A stretch of DNA of 64,000 nucleotides from Deltaproteobacteria bacterium (GTDB taxonomy: Bacteria > UBA10199 > JACPAL01 > GCA-016699445), in NCBI GenBank assembly GCA_016699445.1, contig CP064976.1, forward strand, positions 1,860,001 through 1,924,000, in the 5' to 3' direction. A program made the translations under genes and the position numbers. The notes under the pieces were generated by a model that was not told the origin of the DNA, searched no databases, and saw only the letters and a list, made by a program, of their open reading frames with translations. This document shows, piece by piece, positions 8,006-17,815 of the stretch; position 1 is the stretch's first letter; each line of letters starts with the position of its first letter.

Positions 8006-9790
8006 ATGAAATCAAACAATTTAGCCCGGGATTTTTTTAAAAGTGTCGAGAAGTATCGCCATCGTGCCTGTTTTAAATACAAAAAGGAAAACGAGTGGAA
8101 ATCTCTCTCCTGGCTTGAGGTAGGGGAAAAAGTTAAAGAAGTTGCTTTGGGCTTGAGTGTTTTAGGCGTCAAAAAGGGTGATGCCGTTGCTCTGTTTGCA
8201 AACACATGCATGGAATGGACCGTCGCTGATTTGGCTATTTTATCTCTAGGAGCTGTGTCGGTTCCAATTTATCAATCCAATACTCCTGATCAAGTCGCTT
8301 ATATTCTAAATGATTCAGGAGCACGCTGGTCGTTTGTAGAAAATAATCATCTTCTTAAGAAAATTAAAGCTGAGCTTTCTAATCTTCCAAGCCTTCAAAA
8401 AGTGATTCTTTTTCACGGAAAAAAAGAATCTCATGAGATGCAAATGACATTAGAAGAGCTTCAAAAAGTGGGAACAGCCGAAGGTAATGAAGCTGACTGG
8501 AAAGAAGGGTTGGAAAACATCGACCCATCACAAACGGCAACATTGGTTTACACTTCAGGTACGACAGGTCCTCCAAAAGGAGCGATACTGACTCATGGAA
8601 ATTTTCTCGCAGGGATTGACGCGTGTACGTCTCTTTTTACGATTTCTGAAAATGACACGAGTATTTTATTCTTACCTTTGGCTCATATCTTAGCTCGCGA
8701 AATGCAGTTTTATCATTTGAGAGTTGGTTTTACACAGGCTTTTGCCGAAAGTATTGATAAGCTGGTTGATAATTTGGCTGAAGTGAAGCCACATTTTTTT
8801 GTGGCAGTGCCACGCATATTTGAAAAAGTGTATGAAAAGATTTTGCAACAAGTAGAAGCTGGCTCTCCGACCAAAAAAGCGATTTTCAAATGGGGTGTTG
8901 AAGTTGGGAATGAAGTCAGTCGTCGTGCTCAGAAAAAAACAATCCCTATCCTTGACTTTATGGTTACAAAATAAGGTTGCTAGCAAATTGGTTTTTGAAA
9001 GCTGAGACAACGCTTAGGGGGGCGATTAATGTATGCTGTTTCTGGAGGAGCTCCTTTATCAAAAGAGATTGCCCAATTTTTTCACTCAGCCGGCATTTTG
9101 ATTTTAGAAGGGTATGGCTTAACAGAAACAACTGCAGCGATTAATTGTAATAGCCCCTCCCACTATGCTTTTGGAACTGTTGGCTTGAAGGTTAAGGGGG
9201 TTCATGAAAAGCTGGCCGAAGATGGCGAGATTTTAGTTAAGGGCCCAATGGTATTTCAAGGTTACTATAAAAATCCCGAAGCCACGCGGGAAGTATTAAG
9301 CTCTGATGGATGGTTTAAGACAGGTGATATTGGAGAGTTTGATTCCAAAGGATATTTGAAAATTACGGATCGCAAAAAGGATTTGATCATAACAGCTGGT
9401 GGTAAAAATATTGCCCCTCAAAATATTGAAAACCAATTAAAGACAATTCCTGTGATTAGTCAGGCGGTGATTATTGGTGATCGTCGTAAATATTTATCAG
9501 CTCTGTTAACTTTGACCAAGGATGTATTAGAAGATTGGGCCCAAAAATCAGGTTTGCAAGTCACAGGATATGATGAATTAGTCAAACATCCCACAACACG
9601 CCATTGGCTCCATCAAATTTTGGAAGAAAAGAATAAAACACTGCCTTCTTATGAAAGTATTAAGCGTTTTGCTATTTTGCCCCAAGATTTTAGTCAGGAA
9701 ACAGGGGAATTAACCCCAACACTTAAAGTCAAACGCAAATTTGTGAATGAAAAATACAAAGACATCATCGAGAATCTTTACCGAGACTAA
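8006..9790 (+). CDS. Long-chain acyl-CoA ligase (AMP-forming), frameshifted as read
   Basis: An adenylate-forming enzyme activating fatty acids to acyl-CoA. The P-loop-like motif TLVYTSGTTGPPKGAILTH, the GYGLTETTA motif and the C-terminal TGDIG, KITDRKKD and K-rich end are all present, about 595 residues in total, normal for the FadD15-like branch. As read, the frame is interrupted at 8972-9006. The intervening peptide WLQNKVASKLVFE is readable in the +1 frame from about 8960 and the original frame resumes with KLRQRLGGRL, so two compensating one-base indels are enough to repair it. ATG 8006 gives the usual start; TTG 7970 is less likely. Confidence 0.88.
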
Positions 9791-9804
9791 AAAATGTGTA
9801 CAAT
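9777..9804 (+). promoter_or_regulatory. Candidate sigma-70 promoter upstream of the DUF4870-like gene
   Basis: TTTACC (9777-9782) and TACAAT (9799-9804) with a 16-base spacer, 43 bases before the next ATG. The -35 half lies in the last codons of the acyl-CoA ligase. Judged by eye only. Confidence 0.3.
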
Positions 9805-9847
9805 ACTCTTTTGTTCAAACGTTTAAATGAAAGAGAGATAAGATTCT

Positions 9848-10234
9848 ATGACAAGTCCTACCAAAGGAACGGGTTTAGCTCAAAATCTGGCGAATGCTTT
9901 GTGTTATATTGTGATGCCTGTTTCAAGCATCATCATGATGCTTCTTGAGGAAGATAATAAAGAAGTTCAATACCATGCCTGGCAAGGAACAGCTTTTGGG
10001 GTAGGTTGTATACTCCTTACAGCTCTTATTTATATTGTTTCTGCAATTTTTGGACAAATATGGACTTTTTTAGGGATCATCGTGAGTCTTCTTATTTTTC
10101 CTGTTTTCTTAGGCGCTTTTATTATCTGGTTTGTCAGTCTTATTAAAGCCTACCAAGGTGAGAGATGGCGAATTCCTTTTATTGCAGAATTTGCTGATAA
10201 AAAATCAGGTACCTCATCTGGTCCCGCTCTTTAA
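9848..10234 (+). CDS. DUF4870/Tic20-like small membrane protein
   Basis: A 128-residue protein with about three membrane helices (residues about 14-34, 48-70, 75-103). The order of helix, acidic stretch NKEVQYHAWQG, helix pair and short soluble tail matches the DUF4870 family, whose members resemble Tic20 and have no settled function. The conserved phrase 'N xx V xx H A xQ' after helix one is visible. An AGAGA tract precedes the ATG. It stands alone between the acyl-CoA ligase and the permease. Confidence 0.7.
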   Translation: MTSPTKGTGLAQNLANALCYIVMPVSSIIMMLLEEDNKEVQYHAWQGTAFGVGCILLTALIYIVSAIFGQIWTFLGIIVSLLIFPVFLGAFIIWFVSLIKAYQGERWRIPFIAEFADKKSGTSSGPAL

Positions 10235-10278
10235 TTAGAGGAATAATTATCATAAATAATCTTGCATTTGATAAGTCT

Positions 10279-10298
10279 GTCGGGCAATCGCCCCCGAC
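10279..10298 (+). promoter_or_regulatory. Hairpin immediately upstream of the permease start codon
   Basis: GTCGGG and CCCGAC pair around an 8-base loop, ending three bases before the ATG at 10302. An alternative GGGC/GCCC pairing (loop AATC) overlaps it. The structure occupies the place where a ribosome-binding site would be, and no Shine-Dalgarno sequence is visible, so it may limit translation initiation. Confidence 0.4.
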
Positions 10299-10301
10299 AC
10301 T

Positions 10302-12302
10302 ATGTCAAGTCGTTTGAAACGTTGGCTTTTCGGAGCGCCTCGAGATATTCAAGATCCGAGTACTTATCATGCGATTTCATTAATAGCCCTTTTGGCTTGG
10401 GTAGGGTTGGGTGCCGATGGTTTGTCATCTTCGGCTTACGGTCCTGATGAAGCCTTTAGAGCCTTAGGTTCACACACGTATCTTGCCATTGTTTTAGCTC
10501 TGGCGACAGCCGTCACAGTTTTTATTATTTCATTTTCTTATAGCCACATTATCAAACACTTTCCTTATGGTGGGGGTGGTTATGTGGTTGCTTCAAAGTT
10601 ATTGGGCCCCAGTTTTGGCGTTATTTCAGGATCTGCTTTAATCGTGGACTATATCCTGACAGTTTCAGTGTCGATTGCCAGTGGTGCTGATCAAGTGTTT
10701 AGTGTGCTTCCAGGTCATTGGGCTCAATATAAACTCGTTGTTGAAGCTCTCGTTATTATCGTTTTGGTTATCATGAATTTAAGGGGTGTGAAGGAATCGG
10801 TGACGATCTTAGCTCCGGTTTTTGCTCTATTTATTGTCTGTCATGCTATTGTGATTTTTGGAGGTATTTTTTCGCATCTCTTTGAAATTCCCCGAGTGGT
10901 TTCTGAAGTAAAGACAGGATTCAGTACAGGCTATCAAACTGTGGGTTTGTTGGGGATGCTGGCTATTTTTGCACGAGCTTACTCAATGGGTGGTGGTACC
11001 TATACAGGAATTGAGGCTGTCTCCAATGGATTGCAAATCATGAGAGAACCAAAAGTAGAGACAGGTCGTAAGACAATGACTTACATGTCTATCTCGTTGG
11101 CTCTCACTGCAGGTGGTATTTTACTTTGCTACCTTTTATTCTCTGTTTTTCCTCAAGAAGGAAAAACCATGAATGCTGTTTTGTTAGAGAACTTTAGTGG
11201 ATCTTGGATGCCTTTTGGTATTCCGCTGGGGCATGGTTTTGTAGTGGTGACTCTAGCTACAGAAGCTGCGTTGCTTTTTGTGGCTGCTCAGGCCGGTTTC
11301 ATTGATGGTCCCCGCGTTATGGCAAATATGGCCATTGATTCTTGGCTTCCTCATCGTTTTTCTCAACTCTCTGACCGTTTAACCACACAAGATGGTATTG
11401 TTTTGGTGGGTGGTGCTTCTATTGTTACACTGCTGTATACAGGTGGTAATATCACAGCTTTGGTAACCATGTATTCTATTAACGTGTTTGTGACATTTTC
11501 TTTGAGTCAATTGGCGATGTGTCGTTTTTGGATTTCCAAACGTCATCAATCTAAGAGTGAAGCTGAAGCTCAAGGTGAATGGAAAAAGAACCTGGCTATT
11601 TATGTTATCGCTTTTGCACTTTGTTTTACGATTCTAGCAATGGTGATTTATGAAAAATTTGCTGAAGGTGGTTGGATGACTTTAGCGATTACCAGCGGTT
11701 TTGTTTTGCTCTGTATTTTTATTCGACGTCATTATCATCGTGTTTATGCTAACTTAAAGCGTTTGGATGAAATCATGAATGCTTTGCCCGAGGAGCCCAT
11801 TGGCGGGGAACCCTCTCCTGTAAATCCCAAAGAACAGACGGCAATCCTTATGGTTGGTGGTTACGGCGGATTGGGAATTCATGCGCTATTAACTGTTCAG
11901 AGGCTTTTCCCTGATTATTTTAGGAATTTTATTTTTGTTTCTGTTGGTGTCATCGACTCTGCTGCAATGAAAGGTCATGAAGAGGTAGAGCATATTCGGC
12001 AAAAAACAGAAGAATCCTTAAAGCATTATGTCGCGTTAGCACGTAGACTTGGTTTGTCAGCTGATTATCGCATGAGTGTTGGAACAGAAGCTGTGGATGA
12101 GGCTATTAAGATTTGTCAAAGTGTTGTGAAAGAGTTCCCCCAATCTATTTGCTTTGCCGGCAAACTTATTTTTGAACAGGAAAGATGGTATCAACGACTT
12201 CTTCATAATGAAACCGCCTTCCAGATTCAACGCAGACTCCAATTTGCAGGTCTTAATGGGATGGTACTCCCTGTGCGAGTTATGACAGGTGTTCCTTCCT
12301 AA
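10302..12302 (+). CDS. APC-superfamily permease, KimA-like (putative potassium importer)
   Basis: A 666-residue polytopic protein: twelve or so membrane helices to about residue 480, then a soluble C-terminal domain of about 180 residues. The N-terminal LGADGLSSSAYGPDEA, the GGGGYVVASKLLGP helix and the C-terminal WYQRLLHNETAF all recall KimA (YdaO) of Bacillus subtilis, a proton-coupled K+ importer controlled by c-di-AMP. The cytosolic tail has a universal-stress-like/nucleotide-binding layout (VGGYGGLGIH). Amino-acid permease is the alternative generic name. No c-di-AMP riboswitch fits in the 67 bases upstream. It precedes mscL, also an osmotic-stress gene. Confidence 0.8.
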   Translation: MSSRLKRWLFGAPRDIQDPSTYHAISLIALLAWVGLGADGLSSSAYGPDEAFRALGSHTYLAIVLALATAVTVFIISFSYSHIIKHFPYGGGGYVVASKLLGPSFGVISGSALIVDYILTVSVSIASGADQVFSVLPGHWAQYKLVVEALVIIVLVIMNLRGVKESVTILAPVFALFIVCHAIVIFGGIFSHLFEIPRVVSEVKTGFSTGYQTVGLLGMLAIFARAYSMGGGTYTGIEAVSNGLQIMREPKVETGRKTMTYMSISLALTAGGILLCYLLFSVFPQEGKTMNAVLLENFSGSWMPFGIPLGHGFVVVTLATEAALLFVAAQAGFIDGPRVMANMAIDSWLPHRFSQLSDRLTTQDGIVLVGGASIVTLLYTGGNITALVTMYSINVFVTFSLSQLAMCRFWISKRHQSKSEAEAQGEWKKNLAIYVIAFALCFTILAMVIYEKFAEGGWMTLAITSGFVLLCIFIRRHYHRVYANLKRLDEIMNALPEEPIGGEPSPVNPKEQTAILMVGGYGGLGIHALLTVQRLFPDYFRNFIFVSVGVIDSAAMKGHEEVEHIRQKTEESLKHYVALARRLGLSADYRMSVGTEAVDEAIKICQSVVKEFPQSICFAGKLIFEQERWYQRLLHNETAFQIQRRLQFAGLNGMVLPVRVMTGVPS

Positions 12303-12317
12303 ATCTTAGGAGATGAT

Positions 12318-12746
12318 ATGCTTAAAGAATTTAAGAAATTTGCCCTCAAAGGAAACGTGATGGATATGGCCGTAGGTGTCATTATTGGCGGCGCTTTTGG
12401 GAAGATAGCGACATCGTTAGTCAATGATATTTTGATGCCACCATTAGGGCTTGTGTTGGGGCGACTTGATTTTTCAAATCTGTTTATAGATTTATCGAGA
12501 GGAAATTTTTCTTCGTTGACTCAAGCTAAGGCTGCAGGAGCTCCAACAATCAACTATGGCCTTTTTTTAAATACAGTAATTGATTTTCTGATAGTCGCTT
12601 TCGCTATTTTTTTGGTCATTAAGCAAATGAATCGTCTGATATCAAAGCAAGAAGAAGTCCCTCTAGTTAAAGATTGTCCTTATTGCCTCTCAAAGATACC
12701 TATGAAGGCCACTCGGTGCTCTTCTTGTACGTCTGAAGTGAAGTGA
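12318..12746 (+). CDS. mscL: Large-conductance mechanosensitive channel with C-terminal zinc ribbon
   Basis: A 142-residue MscL. The N-terminal amphipathic segment [20 protein letters not shown], first membrane helix and second helix ([20 protein letters not shown]) are canonical; the channel opens under membrane tension to release solutes during hypo-osmotic shock. In place of the usual charged C-terminal helix the tail has two CxxC knuckles (C120, C123 and C134, C137), a probable zinc ribbon on the cytoplasmic side. TAGGAGATGAT before ATG 12318 gives a good ribosome site. It lies 15 bp after the KimA-like gene, so the two probably form an osmoregulation pair. Confidence 0.95.
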   Translation: MLKEFKKFALKGNVMDMAVGVIIGGAFGKIATSLVNDILMPPLGLVLGRLDFSNLFIDLSRGNFSSLTQAKAAGAPTINYGLFLNTVIDFLIVAFAIFLVIKQMNRLISKQEEVPLVKDCPYCLSKIPMKATRCSSCTSEVK

Positions 12747-13160
12747 TTAGCCTAGTTCGGGGAAGAAAAACTTAATTTCAATCTTTGCATTTTCAATGGA
12801 ATCAGATCCGTGTACCGCATTAGCATCAATGGATTCAGCCCAATCATGACGAATGGTTCCAGCTGCAGCTTTTTTTGGATCTGTCGCACCCATGATCTCA
12901 CGGTTTTTAATCACAGCATTATCACCTTCAAGTGCAGAGACAACCACAGTGCCTGATGTCATGTATTTGACGAGATCATTATAAAAGGGACGTTCTTTGT
13001 GGACGGCATAAAATTCACGAGCTTGCGCTTCTGAAAGGTTGAGCATTTTAAGCCCAACAATTTTCAAACGAGCTTTTTCAAAGCGGGCAAGAATATCTCC
13101 AATGGCATTTTTCGAAACTCCATCGGGTTTAATAATTGAGAGTGTGCGTTCTTTAGACAT
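12747..13160 (-). CDS. ndk: Nucleoside diphosphate kinase
   Basis: A 137-residue Ndk that transfers the gamma-phosphate of ATP to other nucleoside diphosphates through a phosphohistidine. The catalytic His is H117 in NAVHGSDS and the nucleotide-binding region [10 protein letters not shown] opens the protein. It is last in the minus-strand block that starts with mdh; 18 bp separate it from sucD. Ndk next to succinyl-CoA synthetase makes sense because the synthetase yields NTP that Ndk can equilibrate. The stop codon touches the stop of convergent mscL. Confidence 0.97.
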   Translation of the reverse strand: MSKERTLSIIKPDGVSKNAIGDILARFEKARLKIVGLKMLNLSEAQAREFYAVHKERPFYNDLVKYMTSGTVVVSALEGDNAVIKNREIMGATDPKKAAAGTIRHDWAESIDANAVHGSDSIENAKIEIKFFFPELG

Positions 13161-13178
13161 AAAAATTTCCTTTCAAAA

Positions 13179-14051
13179 TTATGATTTGTAAACTTCTTTA
13201 AGACCTTGACCAATTTCAGCAATGCTTTTGACAACTTTCACTCCAGCAGAAGTGAGAGCTGCCATTTTATCTGAAGCAGTTCCTTTGCCTCCTGATATGA
13301 TGGCTCCAGCATGTCCCATGCGTTTGCCTGGAGGTGCTGAAATTCCTGCAATAAATCCTACCATAGGTTTTTTGACGTTCTTTTTAATATATTCAGCAGC
13401 TTCTTCTTCAGCAGATCCACCAATTTCACCGATCATGACGATAGCTTCTGTTTGAGGATCGTTGTTAAAGAGCTCAAGGCAATCAATGAAATTAGTTCCA
13501 TTGACTGGATCTCCACCAATTCCAATACAGGTTGACTGACCTAATCCCATACGTGTGACTTGATCAACAGCCTCATAGGTTAGTGTGCCAGAACGAGAAA
13601 CAACCCCAACTTTCCCTGGTCGATGAATATGCCCCGGCATAATTCCTATCTTACATTCTCCTGGTGTGATGATTCCTGGACAGTTAGGCCCAATTAATCG
13701 CGTACGTTTCCCCTGCATATACCGTTTCACGGAAATCATGTCTGTGATAGGAATACCTTCTGTAATGCACACCACTAAGTCCAGATCCGCATCCACTGCT
13801 TCTTTAATAGCGGCTGCAGCAAATTTGGGAGGAACATAAATGACAGAAACGGTAGATCCTGTCTTTTCTTTGGCATCTTTAACAGAATTAAAAATGGGAA
13901 TTCCTTCAAAATCCTGTCCTCCCTTGCCAGGGGTAACTCCTGCAGCCATCTTGGTGCCATAGGCTAAACACTGGCGTGTGTGGAATTGGCCGGTATTTCC
14001 AGTAATTCCTTGAGTCATGACCTTCGTATCTTTGTTGACGAGAACAGACAT
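13179..14051 (-). CDS. sucD: Succinyl-CoA synthetase, alpha subunit
   Basis: A 290-residue ADP/GDP-forming succinate-CoA ligase alpha subunit. The N-terminal CoA-binding Rossmann domain has [19 protein letters not shown], and the phosphorylated active-site His is in KRMGHAGAI near residue 245, followed by the glycine-rich [10 protein letters not shown]. With SucC it interconverts succinyl-CoA and succinate while making ATP or GTP in the TCA cycle. It follows sucC by 9 bp and has a full intact frame. Confidence 0.97.
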   Translation of the reverse strand: MSVLVNKDTKVMTQGITGNTGQFHTRQCLAYGTKMAAGVTPGKGGQDFEGIPIFNSVKDAKEKTGSTVSVIYVPPKFAAAAIKEAVDADLDLVVCITEGIPITDMISVKRYMQGKRTRLIGPNCPGIITPGECKIGIMPGHIHRPGKVGVVSRSGTLTYEAVDQVTRMGLGQSTCIGIGGDPVNGTNFIDCLELFNNDPQTEAIVMIGEIGGSAEEEAAEYIKKNVKKPMVGFIAGISAPPGKRMGHAGAIISGGKGTASDKMAALTSAGVKVVKSIAEIGQGLKEVYKS

Positions 14052-14060
14052 AAAATTTCC

Positions 14061-15218
14061 TTATTTTTTAGAGAGCTCAACAATCTTTGCTGCTGCTTTT
14101 GATAAGTCATCTTCTGAAATGAGTGGAAGATTAGATTCTTGTAAAATTTTCTTCCCGAGATCCACATTGGTACCTTGAAGTCGAACAACAACAGGAACTT
14201 TAATCTGTACTTCTCTGGCCGCTGTAACAACTCCTGTAGCAATCGTGTCACATTTCATGATGCCGCCGAAAATATTGATTAATATTCCTTTAACCTTTGG
14301 ATCAGCTAAAATAATTTTAAAAGCTGCAGTAACTTTCTCTGCAGTAGCACCGCCGCCGACGTCTAAAAAGTTGGCAGGTTCACCACCACTGAGTTTGATA
14401 ATATCCATGGTTGCCATGGCCAAACCAGCTCCATTGACCATGCATCCGATGGTCCCATCTAGGCTGATATAGGAGAGATCATATTTCTTTGCTTCAATTT
14501 CAGCCGCATCTTCTTCATCTAGATCACGCATTTCTTCATAGTCTGGATGACGAAAGAGTGCATTGTCATCGAAGTTGATTTTAGCATCGAGCGCTAAAAG
14601 ATTTCCATCACCAGTGACTACAAGTGGGTTGATTTCAACGAGACTACAGTCTGCTTTGACATAAGCTTCATAGAGAGCTTTTACAAAAGTGACAAATTTA
14701 TCAGCCAAGGGTCCTTTTAAATCTAATTTTTCCGCTACACATTTAGCCTCAACAACATTCACTCCCTCAATATCATCAACTGCTAGCTTGATGATCTTTT
14801 CAGGATTTTTTGCGGCGACTTCTTCAATTTCCATCCCACCTTCAGTGCTGGCCATAAAGGTTACTTTTGAAGTTGCACGATCTAAGATAGCCCCAGATAT
14901 AACTCTCGAGCAATGTTACAGCCTTTTCAATCAGGATTTTTTGACAAGTTTTCCTTCAGGGCCTGTTTGATGGGTGATAAGTGTCATTCCTAAGATCGCT
15001 TTGGCATGAGCTTGAGCTTCCTCAGCATTTTTGCGAGTTTAACACCACCGCCTTTGCCGCGACCTCCAGCATGAATTTGAGCTTTAACAACAACTGGGAA
15101 AACCTAATTCTTCAGCTGCTTTCACAGCTTCATCAATAGAGAAAACAATGCGATTTTGAGGTGTAGGTACACCATATTTTTTTAAAACTTCTTTTCCTTG
15201 ATATTCATGAATTTTCAT
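14061..15218 (-). CDS. sucC: Succinyl-CoA synthetase, beta subunit, multiply frameshifted as read
   Basis: The frame is intact from about 14855 down to the stop (ATP-grasp and CoA-ligase domains, [34 protein letters not shown]). Upstream, the missing N-terminus is readable in pieces across all three frames: [17 protein letters not shown] from ATG 15218, then [20 protein letters not shown], then [15 protein letters not shown], then ILIEKA. Joining them needs about four one-base corrections near 15096-15098, 15028-15032, 14937-14942 and 14891-14904, several in homopolymers. With these the protein is about 386 residues, the family norm. An essential TCA-cycle partner of intact sucD is unlikely to be decayed, so I infer sequence error. 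Confidence 0.9.
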
Positions 15219-15299
15219 AGGGGCAGGGCACTATCAGAGAATGTTTTTGATGAGCAAGACTTTTATAGGGTTTAGAGATACTGAGGGCTATACGAATTG

Positions 15300-16043
15300 T
15301 TAGCTGCCCAATAGTTTCTTAAACATATGCTTGGTCGACTGACGTTCCACTTCAGCAATCGAAATCGTGAGAGGAATTTCTTTAGGACAGACTTCCGCGC
15401 ACATTTGAGCATTCCCACAATCGCCGACGCCACCCTTGCCTGTGATGGCATCAAGGCGCTCGTCTGCGTACATTTTTCCAGTTTCGTGCATATTGAAAAG
15501 ACGAACTTGGGAAATGATTGCAGCTCCCATGAATTCAGAACGGTCGTTAACTTGAGGACAAGCTTCCAAACAGCATCCACAAGTCATGCATCGAGAGAGC
15601 TCATAAGCTATTTGCTGATCAGAAGGACTCATGCGAGGTCCAGGTCCTAGATTATGTGTTCCATCAATAGGTACCCATGCTTTAACATTCTTTAAGCTAT
15701 CAAACATGAACTGACGATTGACTTTAAGATCCCTAATATTGGGAAATTTTGTCATAGGTTCAATGGTGATAGGTTGGGGGAGGTTATCAATAAGAGTTGA
15801 ACATGCTTGGCGAACACGTCCATTAATAACCATTGTGCAAGCACCACAAACTTCTTCTAAACATGAAGACTCCCAAACAACAGGGGTTGTCGTTTTACCC
15901 TTAGCTGTTACGGGGTTTTTCTCAATTTCCATAAGGCATGAAATGATATTCATTGCAGGGCGATAAGGAATTTCAAATTCTTCCCAATAAGTATCTTTCT
16001 CAGGAGCTGAGCGACGTTTAATTTTTAGTAAAATTGTTTTCAT
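15300..16043 (-). CDS. sdhB: Succinate dehydrogenase/fumarate reductase iron-sulfur subunit
   Basis: A 247-residue iron-sulfur subunit. The [2Fe-2S] cluster ligands lie in SSCLEEVCGACTMVINGRVR plus a following Cys; the [4Fe-4S] and [3Fe-4S] ligands lie in CMTCGCCLEACP and CGNAQMCAEVCPKEI. It passes electrons from the SdhA flavin to the haem/quinone site in SdhC. The sequence style (EEVCGACTMVINGRVRQAC) is that of the Bacillus/epsilon-/deltaproteobacterial type rather than the E. coli type. It follows sdhA by 26 bp. Confidence 0.97.
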   Translation of the reverse strand: MKTILLKIKRRSAPEKDTYWEEFEIPYRPAMNIISCLMEIEKNPVTAKGKTTTPVVWESSCLEEVCGACTMVINGRVRQACSTLIDNLPQPITIEPMTKFPNIRDLKVNRQFMFDSLKNVKAWVPIDGTHNLGPGPRMSPSDQQIAYELSRCMTCGCCLEACPQVNDRSEFMGAAIISQVRLFNMHETGKMYADERLDAITGKGGVGDCGNAQMCAEVCPKEIPLTISIAEVERQSTKHMFKKLLGS

Positions 16044-16069
16044 AGTTCATCCTCAGTAACGCGGGAATA

Positions 16070-17807
16070 TTACTTGCTGTCATACCTTCGTGGTCGAGGT
16101 TTAATATACTGCAAATCAATCTCTTCATAACTGAATTCAGGTTCATTACCATGACCAGTAAATTTGGCTTTGGTTGTTTTTTGCCAATTGGCGTCATCAC
16201 GTTCTGGAAAATCTGGTTTGTAATGAGCCCCACGACTTTCGTTTCTTCTCCAAGCTCCAAGAGTAATTACACGAGCAAGTTCCAACATGTTTTTGAGCTG
16301 ACGGGCAAAAAGGATTTCGTGGTTAGCCCAGTCTGTTGTGTCGGGCAGTGAAATATCTTTATATTTCTCAATGAGTTCTTGAAGCTTCTCATCTTTTTTT
16401 TGAGTCGATCGTTATAACGGATGACCGTTACATTCTCTGTCATTACATCACCCAGTTCATCATGGATAATATGAGGATTTGTTTTTCCTTTTAAGCTTAA
16501 AAGATTTTTGGTGATATCCTCTTCTTTTCTCAAAGCTTCAGAAAAAATTGTTTCATCAACAGCACTAGACTGGTCTTTACTATATTTAACGGCTGTTTGT
16601 CCTGCAACCATTCCTCCATAGATACAGGAGACAAGAGAGTTTGCACCTAGACGATTGGCTCCATGATACTGGTATTCACATTCGCCTGCAGCAAAGAGCC
16701 CTGGAATATTTGTCATCTGATTGAAGTCTACCCACAAGCCACCCATTGAATAGTGGACAGCTGGAAAGACTCTCATAGGAACTTTTTTGGGATCTTGTCC
16801 GACAAACTTTTCATAAATTTCCAAAACACCACCAAGTTTTTCTTGAAGACGCTTTGGGTCAATGTGTGAGACATCTAGGTAGACCTGAGGTTTTCCATCA
16901 ATTCCTAACTTATGCTCATATACGACATTAAAAATAGCTCGTGTCGCAATATCTCGAGGCACTAGATTGCCATATTTAGGATACCAGTCTTCCAAAAAGT
17001 ACCAAGGTTTTCCATCTTTATAAACCCAGACTCGTCCACCTTCACCACGAACGGACTCCGAAATAAGACGGTGCTTATCTTCACCAGGAACAGCTGTGGG
17101 ATGCACTTGGATAAATTCACCATTCGCATAGTAAGCCCCTTGCTGATAGGCAGCGCTCACCGCACTTCCAGTGCAAATAACCGAATTGGTGCTGCGTCCA
17201 TAAATCAAGCCAGGGCCGCCAGTTCCTAAAACAACTGCATCTGCCTTAAAAGCTACTGTTTCAAGGGTATTGATGTTGATGGCCACAATTCCACGGCAAT
17301 TGACCTGATTATCAAGAACTAAAGAAACGCATTCCCAAGTCTCATATTTTTAACTTTGCCTTCGGCTTCTAATCGGCGAACCTGTTCATCCAAGGCATAA
17401 AGGAGCTGCTGTCCTGTTGTAGCGCCAGCAAATGCTGTACGATTAAATAATGTTCCACCAAAACGGCGAAAATCAATGAGGCCTTCTGGTGTGCGATTAA
17501 ACATAACTCCCATGCGATCTAACAAGAATATGATTCCAGGAGCTACTTCGCACATGTTTTTAACAGGTGTTTGATTGGCTAAAAAGTCACCACCATAAAT
17601 CGAATCATCGAAATGTTGCCAGGTAGAATCACCTTCACCTTTAGTGTTTACAGCAGCATTGATTCCGCCTTGAGCACACACAGAGTGAGATCGCCTAACA
17701 GGAACAACTGAGAAAAGATCTACAGTGGCCCCATTTTCACAGGCTTTGATAACTGTCATCAACCCTGCGAGACCACCACCGACAACAATAATTTTTGGAG
17801 CTGCCAT
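16070..17807 (-). CDS. sdhA: Succinate dehydrogenase/fumarate reductase flavoprotein subunit, frameshifted as read
   Basis: The catalytic flavoprotein, about 580 residues once repaired. The N-terminal FAD-binding IIVVGGGLAGLMTVIKA, the flavin-attachment neighbourhood RRSHSVCAQGGINAA and SIYGGDFLA, the active-site HPTAVPG and RGEGGRVW, and C-terminal AGECEYQYHGANRLGANSL are all present. The frame breaks near 17347-17351 (T5 run) and 16394-16401 (T8 run); adding one base at each restores YETWECVSLVLDNQVNCRGI and KKDEKLQELIEKYKDI. I start at ATG 17807, preceded by AGGGA on the minus strand. It sits between sdhC and sdhB. Confidence 0.94.
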
Positions 17808-17815
17808 ATATTTCC

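Noticed and set aside
10235..10301. c-di-AMP (ydaO-type) riboswitch before the KimA-like gene
   Set aside because: Only 67 bases are available and none of the conserved riboswitch core is seen.
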